NCBI GenBank assembly: GCA_024760525.1
Contig: CP060499.1
Coordinates: forward strand, 1,674,001 to 1,738,000
Reading direction: 5' to 3'
From: Nitrospira sp.
GTDB lineage: Bacteria > Nitrospirota > Nitrospiria > Nitrospirales > Nitrospiraceae
Length of the DNA: 64,000 bases
Part shown: positions 43,455-52,400 of the stretch, piece by piece
Position numbering within the stretch: the stretch's first letter is position 1
Layout of the letters: each line of letters opens with the position of its first letter
Notes under the pieces: generated by a model
What the model saw: only the letters and a program-made list of their open reading frames with translations
Databases searched by the model: none
What the model was told of the DNA's origin: nothing
Translations under genes and position numbers: made by a program

Positions 43455-45773
43455 ATGAACGGCAATGAAATCCAAGCCGAAGGCTTTAAAGGGGAGCACA
43501 ATCCACCCGAATTGAACGGGAGTGAGGAAGAGACCGAGCACGTGCTGGTTGCAGAAGAGCTGAGCAAAAGCGACATGCGTGTGGACATGACCGAGCGAAC
43601 ACTGGCCGAGGATGTGAAAGCCAACCTCGCAGCGATCATCGAATCGTCCGACGATGCCATCGTGAGCAAAAATCTCAATGGCATCATCACCAGTTGGAAT
43701 CGTGGAGCTGAGCGTATCTTTGGCTACGCAGCACAAGAAGCGATCGGGCAGCCCGTAACTATGCTCATGCCTCCGGACCGGGTGGATGAAGAGCCGGGCA
43801 TTCTGCAGCGCATCCGCCGTGGTGAAAAGATTGACCATTACGAAACGATCCGTCGCCGCAAGGACGGTACCTTGCTCAACATTTCACTGACCGTTTCCCC
43901 TATTATCGATGCGAATGGACGGGTCATCGGCGCGTCTAAAATTGCGCGGGACATCACCGAGCGCAAGCGGGCCGAAGACGCGCTGTGGCACAGCGAAGTA
44001 AGGCTTCAACAGGAACTCGACGACACGAAGCTGCTCCAGCGCCTCAGCGCCGATCTGGCGAATCCGCAGAAGACCGTCGAACTGTACCAAATTATCATGG
44101 ACGCGGCAGTCGAGATCATGCATTCCGACTTCGCGAGCATGCAAATGCTCTACTCGGAACGCGGCAAGGGCGGCGAGCTCCGCCTCCTGGCATTCCGAGG
44201 ATTCAATCCCAAGGCGGCGGAGTTCTGGGAATGGGTGCGCGCCGATTCGACATGCGCGTGCGGCGTGGCCCTGCACAATGGAGAGCGCACGCTTGTGTCC
44301 GACCTCGAAACTTGTGCGTTTATGCAAGAAACACCGGATCGGGCGATATCCTTGCAAACGGGCATTCGCGCCGTGCAATCCACTCCGCTGAAGTCGCGAG
44401 CCGGTCGTCTCATCGGCATGATTTCGACACACTGGCGAAAGCCGCATGAGCCGACCGATCGCGATTGGCGCATGATGGACGTGGTCGCGCGCTATGCCGC
44501 CGATCTTATTGAACGCAAGCAGGCGGACGAGGCGTTGCAGGAGGCACAGGTGCGCTTGCAACGGTGGAATGTGGAGCTGGAACAGGCGGTGAACATTAAG
44601 ACGATTGAGTTGCTGCAATCTCAGGAACGGCTCCGCGCGCTGACCGCAGAGGTGAACCTCGCCGAGCAACGAGAGCGCAAACGCTTGGCGACCGAGCTGC
44701 ATGATCATCTACAACAGATCTTGGTATTGGGGAAGCTCACGATCGGACGGGGAAGTCGCGCAGCAGTCGGGTTGCCTGCCTGTGAACAGGTTTTCAAGAA
44801 GATAAACGACATCTTTTCCGAGGCACTCACCTATACGCGCACACTCGTCGCTGACCTCAGTCCCACCGTCCTCCGGGATCAGGGACTGGCGGCGGCGCTC
44901 GAGTGGCTCGGCGACTATATGCAAAAGCACAATTTGACCGTCACGGTGACGGGACATGTGAGTGAGGGCCTTCGACTTCCTGAAGACCAAGTCATATTAT
45001 TGTTCCAATCGGTGCGAGAGTTGCTGATCAACTCGGCCAAACATGCCGGCACCGGCAAAGCCACTGTACGAATGGAACAGCACAATGCTCGCTTGCGGAT
45101 CGAAGTCTGCGATGAAGGCGTAGGGTTCAATCTTGCCGCCGACGGTGGTGGTGAAATTTCCCCCGCAGGCATTTCGTCCAAGTTCGGCCTGTTCAGCATC
45201 CGGGAACGGATGCTGGCGCTGGGGGGGTCCTTCGACCTGCAATCGGCTCCGGGACAGGGGACCAAGGCGACGCTCAGCTTGCCGCTGGCTCCCTGCGACA
45301 GGCAAAGCGAACAGCTGGCGGTGAAGAGCGCGCAAATCATGGACGCAGCAGATGCCGGCAATCCGCCGTTCGCAATTCATCATTCGTTACCACGAAAAAA
45401 CGCCCGCATTCGCGTGCTTCTGGTTGACGACCACGTCATGGTTCGCCAAGGCCTCCGAGCGGTGCTGGATGCGTATGCCGATGTGGAATTGATCGGTGAA
45501 GCCGGGAACGGGGAGGAGGCGCTACGGCTGGTGGACCAACTGCAGCCGGCGGTGGTCGTGATGGACATCAACATGCCGAAGATGAACGGCGTCGAGGCGA
45601 CGAGACTCATCAAGAGCCGCTATCCTGAGGTCGCGGTCATCGGCTTGTCCGTCAATGCCGACAACGGAAATCACGAAGCCATGACACAGGCCGGCGCCTC
45701 GCTGCTCATGACCAAGGAGGCGGCGGTCGGACAACTCCATGATGTGATCCAGGAAGCGGTGAAGAAAGGGTAG
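43455..45773 (+). CDS. PAS-GAF hybrid histidine kinase with C-terminal receiver
   Basis: The 772-residue soluble kinase has a PAS domain near residues 56-177 (AIIESSDDAIVSKNLNGIIT) and a GAF domain near 190-355. A HisKA_3 domain follows with His416 in ELHDHLQQILVLGKL, then HATPase near 505-610. The C-terminal NarL-type receiver has Asp704 in VVVMDINMPKMNG. No HTH and no membrane helices are present. It phosphorylates itself and probably its own receiver. GGAG precedes the ATG. Its stop overlaps the GTG of the next kinase by one base, so translation is coupled. Sequence is closest to the kinase at 4549 over the transmitter and receiver. Confidence 0.87.
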   Translation: MNGNEIQAEGFKGEHNPPELNGSEEETEHVLVAEELSKSDMRVDMTERTLAEDVKANLAAIIESSDDAIVSKNLNGIITSWNRGAERIFGYAAQEAIGQPVTMLMPPDRVDEEPGILQRIRRGEKIDHYETIRRRKDGTLLNISLTVSPIIDANGRVIGASKIARDITERKRAEDALWHSEVRLQQELDDTKLLQRLSADLANPQKTVELYQIIMDAAVEIMHSDFASMQMLYSERGKGGELRLLAFRGFNPKAAEFWEWVRADSTCACGVALHNGERTLVSDLETCAFMQETPDRAISLQTGIRAVQSTPLKSRAGRLIGMISTHWRKPHEPTDRDWRMMDVVARYAADLIERKQADEALQEAQVRLQRWNVELEQAVNIKTIELLQSQERLRALTAEVNLAEQRERKRLATELHDHLQQILVLGKLTIGRGSRAAVGLPACEQVFKKINDIFSEALTYTRTLVADLSPTVLRDQGLAAALEWLGDYMQKHNLTVTVTGHVSEGLRLPEDQVILLFQSVRELLINSAKHAGTGKATVRMEQHNARLRIEVCDEGVGFNLAADGGGEISPAGISSKFGLFSIRERMLALGGSFDLQSAPGQGTKATLSLPLAPCDRQSEQLAVKSAQIMDAADAGNPPFAIHHSLPRKNARIRVLLVDDHVMVRQGLRAVLDAYADVELIGEAGNGEEALRLVDQLQPAVVVMDINMPKMNGVEATRLIKSRYPEVAVIGLSVNADNGNHEAMTQAGASLLMTKEAAVGQLHDVIQEAVKKG

Positions 45774-48700
45774 TGCGACCAGCCACGCTCCGGCCGAACG
45801 TTTCGTTTCAAAGCTCAAATCACAGAGGCGATCTTGTGACTGACAGGCCCCAGCCATCGACACAACACTCAAAAGATTTTCTCATCGGCGGCGGTGAGAT
45901 GGGCGAGCGGATGCGCGCCTTCGACTTCTCTACGACGCCATTGGGACCTGTCTCTGCTTGGCCTCAAAGCTTGCGCTCCGCCGTGAGTATCTGCCTGAAC
46001 AGCCGTTTTCCCATCGTCCTTTATTGGGGCAAAGAATTCGTCTCGCTCTACAACGATGCCTATATATCCATTTGGGGAGAAAAGCATCCGTGGGCGCTGG
46101 GTAAGCCGTTTGAAGTGGCTTGGGCCGACATCTGGGACGCATTGGGGCCCATGCTCAGAAGAGTCATGGAGACCGGGATTCCGTCCTGGTCCGACGATCA
46201 ACTGCTCGTCATGCAGAGACATGGCTATGTAGAAGAGACCTATTTCACCTTTTCCTTTGGGGCAGGTCGAGACGAACAAGGGGAGGTCGCCGGTATCTTT
46301 TGCGCCGTGGCCGAGACGACGCAGCGCGTGCTCCATGAACGCCGTCTCGCCGTTTTGAGAGAGTTGACCGCTGATGCGAAAAGCCCGCAGGAGGCTGCTA
46401 CGCTGGCTGCGCAGATCCTCGACGGACAGGTCGACATCCCATTTGCATTGGTCTATCTATTGGAGCAAGAGGGCCGAACTGCGCGGCTCGCCGCCCACAC
46501 CGGAATTCCGTCCAACAGTTGTGCTGCGCCGCCGGTCGTGGATATGGCCATCGACGATGCCGGTACGTGGCCGTTGGCGCTGGCCGTCACGGCCGGCGCG
46601 CCGACGATTGTGACGGACTTGGCCCGGCGATTCGGTCCGCTGCCGGGGCGACCATGGCCTGAACCTTCGCATACCGCCATGGTGTGGCCGCTTGAAAAAT
46701 CAGGACAATCGGAGTGTGCGGGGCTGCTCATCCTCGGCGTCAGCCCGCGACGGCGGCTCGATGAGTCGTATCAGCGGTATTTCGAACTGGTCGCGGGCCA
46801 CGTCGCAACCATGCTCGCCAACGGCCGCGCCTACGAAGATGAGAAGAAACGCGCCGAAGCATTGGCCGAGATCGACCGCGCCAAGACCGCATTCTTTTCG
46901 AACGTGAGCCACGAATTGCGCACGCCGCTCACGCTGATGCTCGGACCACTGGAAGATTTGAAAGCTCAGTTTGGCCGCTCAACGTCCTCGCTCGACGCCT
47001 CGCAGTATCAACAGATTGATTTGGTTCATCGCAACGGCCTGCGTCTCCTCAAACTGGTCAACACCCTGCTGGATTTTTCACGCATCGAAGCCGGCCGGGC
47101 GCAGGTGGTGTATGAAGAGACGGACCTCGCCGCGTTCACGATCGACCTGGCGAGCGTGTTTCGCTCCACCATCGAGAAGGCCGGTTTATCGCTGATTGTC
47201 GATTGTCTTCCCCTACCGGAGCCTGTGTTTGTGGATCGCGACATGTGGGAAAAGATCGTCCTGAACCTCTTGTCGAATGCCTTCAAGTTCACGTTCAGCG
47301 GCGAGATCGAGATCGCGCTGCGACCAAGCGGAAAACATGTGGAACTTTCCATTCGCGATACAGGAACAGGCATTCCGGACGACCAACTCGGAAAGATCTT
47401 CGAACGGTTCCATCGCGTCGCGGGCTCACAAGGCCGTACCCACGAAGGCACGGGTATCGGTCTGGCGCTCGTGCAGGAGCTGGCGCGACTTCATGGCGGC
47501 TCCGTCTCTGTAGACAGCGCCTATGGGAAGGGAAGCACGTTCCGGGTGTTCATTCCCCTGGGCAAGAGCCATCTGCCGTACAAACATATCGTCGCCGCTC
47601 GAGGCAAGACATCGACTGCGTTGGGCGCCACGCCTTTCGTGGAAGAAGCCGTGCGCTGGCTGCCATCCGAGGAAGTGCCTGAGTCTGGAGTTCAGAATGC
47701 TGAGCTCGCGATCGGGTCTGACTTCTCTCCCTCATCACTCATCGCTCGTTCGCGCGTCCTTCTGGCCGACGACAATGCCGACATGCGGGAGTACGTGAGC
47801 CGATTGCTGCAGAGCCGATTCGAAGTACAAACGGTTGCCGATGGACAGGCCGCATTGGAGGCGGCGCGTGCCAATCCGCCGGAGCTGGTCCTTACCGACA
47901 TTATGATGCCTCGGCTCGATGGCTTCGGTTTGCTCCGTGCGTTGCGCGATGATCCGGCGACCAAGACCATTCCGGTCATTCTTCTGTCGGCGAGAGCCGG
48001 CGAGGAATCCCGTGTTGAGGGTTTAGAGCAGGGCGCGGACGACTATCTCATCAAACCTTTCAGCGCCGGAGAGTTAGTAGCGCGCGTCGAGACGCATGTC
48101 AAACTGGCCCGCATGCGGCGGCAAGCCATGGCGTTGTTTCACGAAAGCGAAGTGCGTTTTCGAAATTTCGCCGATACCGCGCCGGCCATGCTGTGGGTCA
48201 CCGAATCCGACGGCTGCTGTTCGTTCCTTTCGCGTGGATGGTACGAATATACGGGACAAACCGAAACGGAAGGACTCGGAGCCGGCTGGTTGAAGGCCGT
48301 ACATCCCGGCGATCGTGAAGAATCCGAGCGTATCTTTCTGGACGCGATTCGCAGGCACGTGCCGTTCACCCTGGATTATCGGCTCCGCCGGTCCGATGGC
48401 GAATATCGCTGGTGCATCGACACCGGCCGGCCGCGCTTCGATGATCAGGGTACGTTTCTCGGCCATGTCGGCTCGGTCATGGACATCACTGAGCGGAAGC
48501 TGGTCGAAGAGGAGTTCCATCGATTGAATACCGAGCTGGAGGTCCGCGTACGGGAACGCACGAAGGAGCTGGAAGCCTCGCAAGAACGGCTGCGTGCGCT
48601 GGCCACGGAGTTGAACCTTACAGAGCAACGCGAGCGGAAGAGGGTGGCGGAGGAACTTCACGACCATTTGCAGCAGACGTTGGTGCTGGGGAAGTTGAAA

Positions 48701-49246
48701 GTCGGGCAAGCCAAACGGTTGACACTCGGGATGCCGGCTCTCGCGAAGATCATGGAAGAAACGGACGCCGTGTTTTCCGACTCGCTGCGCTATACCCGGA
48801 CTCTCGTCACGGAACTGAGTCCGCCGGTGCTGCGCGATAATGGATTCGCGGCCGGTCTGAAGTGGCTGGGAGAATCCATGCGAGAGAAACACGGCCTGAC
48901 GGTGACGGTCGCTGTGCCCAACAACAATCCCCTCCGGTTGTCGCAAGATCAGATGCTGCTGTTGTTCCAGTCGGTTCGCGAGCTGCTGTTCAATTCCTGG
49001 AAATATGCCGGGACGGGAAAGGCGACCGTCTTGCTAGAGGACAGCGACGGAGCGCTGACGATTACGGTCAGCGACGAGGGGGCGGGTTTCGAGCCGGCTG
49101 CCGACACATCACATGGCCATGCATCGTCAAAGTTCGGGCTGTTCAGTGTGCGAGAGCGAATGAAAGCGCTTGGTGGAAGTTTTGAGATCCACTCAGCTCG
49201 AGGCCGGGGCACCAAGGCGACTCTGGTGCTTCCGCTGGTTCGCTAA
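45773..49246 (+). CDS. dual-transmitter hybrid kinase (HisKA and HisKA_3)
   Basis: The 1157-residue protein combines two kinase modules. An N-terminal PAS-like region (MGERMRAFDFSTTPLGP) and a GAF domain precede a classical HisKA with His380 in FSNVSHELRTPL and an HATPase domain. A receiver comes next with Asp709 in LVLTDIMMPRLDG, then a PAS domain near 785-905. The C-terminal transmitter is HisKA_3 with His963 in ELHDHLQQ, then HATPase. Such double kinases can run internal phosphorelays. The GTG overlaps the previous stop; a GTG at 45836 is an alternative. No membrane segment is present. It precedes the poly-HAMP kinase by 222 nt. Confidence 0.85.
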   Translation: MRPATLRPNVSFQSSNHRGDLVTDRPQPSTQHSKDFLIGGGEMGERMRAFDFSTTPLGPVSAWPQSLRSAVSICLNSRFPIVLYWGKEFVSLYNDAYISIWGEKHPWALGKPFEVAWADIWDALGPMLRRVMETGIPSWSDDQLLVMQRHGYVEETYFTFSFGAGRDEQGEVAGIFCAVAETTQRVLHERRLAVLRELTADAKSPQEAATLAAQILDGQVDIPFALVYLLEQEGRTARLAAHTGIPSNSCAAPPVVDMAIDDAGTWPLALAVTAGAPTIVTDLARRFGPLPGRPWPEPSHTAMVWPLEKSGQSECAGLLILGVSPRRRLDESYQRYFELVAGHVATMLANGRAYEDEKKRAEALAEIDRAKTAFFSNVSHELRTPLTLMLGPLEDLKAQFGRSTSSLDASQYQQIDLVHRNGLRLLKLVNTLLDFSRIEAGRAQVVYEETDLAAFTIDLASVFRSTIEKAGLSLIVDCLPLPEPVFVDRDMWEKIVLNLLSNAFKFTFSGEIEIALRPSGKHVELSIRDTGTGIPDDQLGKIFERFHRVAGSQGRTHEGTGIGLALVQELARLHGGSVSVDSAYGKGSTFRVFIPLGKSHLPYKHIVAARGKTSTALGATPFVEEAVRWLPSEEVPESGVQNAELAIGSDFSPSSLIARSRVLLADDNADMREYVSRLLQSRFEVQTVADGQAALEAARANPPELVLTDIMMPRLDGFGLLRALRDDPATKTIPVILLSARAGEESRVEGLEQGADDYLIKPFSAGELVARVETHVKLARMRRQAMALFHESEVRFRNFADTAPAMLWVTESDGCCSFLSRGWYEYTGQTETEGLGAGWLKAVHPGDREESERIFLDAIRRHVPFTLDYRLRRSDGEYRWCIDTGRPRFDDQGTFLGHVGSVMDITERKLVEEEFHRLNTELEVRVRERTKELEASQERLRALATELNLTEQRERKRVAEELHDHLQQTLVLGKLKVGQAKRLTLGMPALAKIMEETDAVFSDSLRYTRTLVTELSPPVLRDNGFAAGLKWLGESMREKHGLTVTVAVPNNNPLRLSQDQMLLLFQSVRELLFNSWKYAGTGKATVLLEDSDGALTITVSDEGAGFEPAADTSHGHASSKFGLFSVRERMKALGGSFEIHSARGRGTKATLVLPLVR

Positions 49247-49340
49247 AATACTGTGCGGCTCCGAATTCTGAACGCCGAAAGAGGCCGTTGATCGATCCCG
49301 GGAGATTGTTTACTCTAGAATCCCCGGCCCAACGCCGTAA

Positions 49341-49358
49341 GCTGGGGATTACCCTAGT
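49341..49358 (+). promoter_or_regulatory. CTAG palindrome, one mismatch
   Basis: GCTGGGGATTACCCTAGT has CTGG in one arm. TACAAC at 49381-49386 lies 23 nt downstream. The poly-HAMP kinase starts at 49469. Confidence 0.5.
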
Positions 49359-49468
49359 TTTATTCCGTCCCGCAGTCGACTACAACGCCAGTGCCGCGAT
49401 TTTGGAGGTAGAGCTGTGCACGCTTCAATACGCCATTCATCGCCACCTCGCCATAGAGGAGAAGCAGA

Positions 49469-52400
49469 ATGTCCATGGTGAAACGCTCACTCGTTAAGGA
49501 AGATCTGGACCCGAAAGTCCTTTTGCAGGTCTTGAAGTCCGTGAGAAGAGGAGATTTCACGGCGCAGGTGCCCGTTGAGTGGACAGGGATCGGCGGTAAG
49601 ATAGCCGACGAACTGAACGCCATCATTGAGCATAACGGAAAAATCATCGACGAGATCAAGCGAGTCAGTCATGTCGTCGGTAAAAAGGGCCGACTTTCCG
49701 AACGGGTGTCTATTCCTGACGCGACCGGTGCGTGGAAGTCGGAGATCGAAGCCTTCAACGGGCTGATCAACGACCTTGTTCGCCCCATGAATGAAATGGC
49801 GCGCGTGATCGGTGGTGTGGCAAAGGGAGATCTGACACAAACTGTCGCGTTAGAAACGGAAGATCATCATCTTAAAGGCGAATTCCTCAAGACCGCCAGA
49901 ACCGTCAATGAAATGGTCCGTCAGCTCGATGCCTTCGCCGCGGAAGTCACGCGGGTGGCGCGGGAGGTCGGCACGGAAGGGAAATTGGGTGGGCAGGCGG
50001 TCGTGCCGGGCGTCGCCGGGACCTGGAAGGACCTGACGGAGAACGTCAATTCGATGGCGAGCAATCTGACGAACCAGGTGCGGAATATCGCAGACGTCAC
50101 GATCGCGGTAGCCAGCGGCGACCTGTCGAAAAAGATCACGGCCGACGTGCGGGGGGAGATCCTCCAGCTCAAAGAAGCGATCAACACGATGGTGGACCAG
50201 TTGCGCAGTTTCGGGGCGGAAGTCACCCGAGTGGCGCGGGAGGTCGGCACGGAAGGGAAATTGGGCGGACAGGCGGTCGTGCCGGGCGTCGCCGGAACGT
50301 GGAAGGACTTGACCGACAGTGTCAATGCCATGGCCAGCAACCTCACCGGTCAAGTGCGGAATATTGCGGACGTCACCACGGCGGTGGCGAACGGCGACTT
50401 GTCGAAAAAGATCACCGTCGATGTGCGCGGGGAAATTCTTCAGCTCAAGGACACGATCAACACGATGGTGGACCAGTTGCGGAGCTTCGCCGCGGAAGTC
50501 ACGCGGGTGGCGCGGGAGGTCGGCACGGAAGGGAAATTGGGCGGACAGGCGACTGTGCCGGGTGTCGCCGGGACCTGGAAGGACCTGACGGAAAACGTCA
50601 ATTCGATGGCGAGCAATCTGACGAACCAGGTGCGGAATATCGCGGACGTCACCACGGCGGTGGCGAACGGCGACTTGTCGAAAAAGATCACGGCCGACGT
50701 GCGGGGGGAGATCCTCCAGCTCAAAGAAGCGATCAACACGATGGTGGACCAGTTGCGCAGTTTCGGGGCGGAAGTCACCCGGGTGGCGCGGGAGGTCGGC
50801 ACGGAAGGGAAATTGGGCGGGCAGGCGCAGGTTCGCGACGTGAGCGGTGTGTGGAAGGACCTGACCGAAAGCGTCAATCTGATGGGAGGAAATCTCACCG
50901 CGCAGGTCAGAAATATCGCGGACGTGACGATTGCGGTGGCCAATGGCGATCTGTCCAAAAAGATTACCGTCGACGTGCGCGGAGAAATTCTCCAGCTCAA
51001 AGAAGCGATCAACACGATGGTGGACCAGCTGCGCAGCTTCGCCGCGGAAGTCACGCGGGTGGCGCGGGAGGTCGGCACGGAAGGCAAGCTGGGCGGGCAG
51101 GCGACCGTGCCGGGTGTGGCCGGCACGTGGAAGGATTTGACCGAAGGCGTGAATTCGATGGCCAGCAATCTGACCGGGCAGGTGCGGAACATCGCCGAGG
51201 TGACGATTGCCGTGGCCAACGGCGACCTGTCGAAAAAGATCACCGTCGACGTTCACGGGGAAATTCTCCAGCTCAAAGAAGCGATCAACACGATGGTGGA
51301 CCAGCTGCGCAGCTTCGCCGCGGAAGTCACGCGGGTGGCGCGGGAGGTCGGCACGGAAGGCAAGTTGGGCGGGCAGGCGACCGTTCCGGGGGTCGCCGGC
51401 ACATGGAAGGATTTGACCGACAGCGTGAATTCGATGGCCAGCAATCTGACCGGGCAGGTGCGGAACATCGCCGAGGTGACTTTTGCCGTCGCCAGCGGCG
51501 ACCTGTCGAAAAAGATCACAGCCGACGTGCGCGGGGAAATTCTCCAGCTCAAAGAAGCGATCAACACGATGGTGGACCAGCTGCGGAGCTTCGGGGCGGA
51601 AGTGACCCGCGTCGCCAGGGAAGTCGGGACAGAAGGCAAGTTGGGCGGGCAGGCGGTGGTGCCGGGCGTGGCCGGCACCTGGAAGGACTTGACCGATAAC
51701 GTCAACGCGATGGCCAGCAACTTGACCGTGCAGCTGAGGGACATGTCCAAAGTCGCGACGGCGATCGCCAACGGCGACCTGACCCGCAAGGTCACCGTTG
51801 AGGTGCGGGGAGAAATTCTGCAGATCAAGGACGTCATCAATCGCATGGTCGATCAGCTCGGCGGATTCGCCTCGGAAGTCACGCGGGTGGCGCGCGAGGT
51901 CGGCACGGAAGGCAAGTTGGGCGGGCAAGCGGCTGTTCCCGGCGTGGCCGGCACGTGGAAGGACTTAACGGAAAGCGTCAACCTTCTGGCCGCCAATCTG
52001 ACGACGCAGGTCCGAGCCATTGCGGAAGTCGCAACTGCGGTGACGCAAGGAGACCTCAGTCGGTCCATCCAAGTTCAGGCCCGTGGAGAAGTGGCGGAGT
52101 TGAAGGACAATATCAACGCGATGATTCGAACGTTGCGCGCCACCACCGATCAAAATACGGAGCAAGATTGGCTGAAAACCAATTTGGCCAAGTTTACCCG
52201 CATGATGCAAGGACAACGGGATCTGGTGACGGTCGGGCAGATGTTATTGTCGGAGTTGACTCAATTGGTGAACGCCCAGTACGGCGTCGTGTATCAGATG
52301 CAAACAATAGACGGCGCGTCGGTGCTGAAACCGTTGGCGAGTTTCGCGTCCGATCGCCCGCTGAAATCGGTCTGCGACGCCTCCGAGGGGAATGGACTGG

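Noticed and set aside
49850..51928. A 692-codon open frame on the minus strand opposite the HAMP repeats
   Set aside because: It is a shadow of the repeated coding sequence: composition and periodicity follow the sense gene, and there is no ribosome site or known domain.
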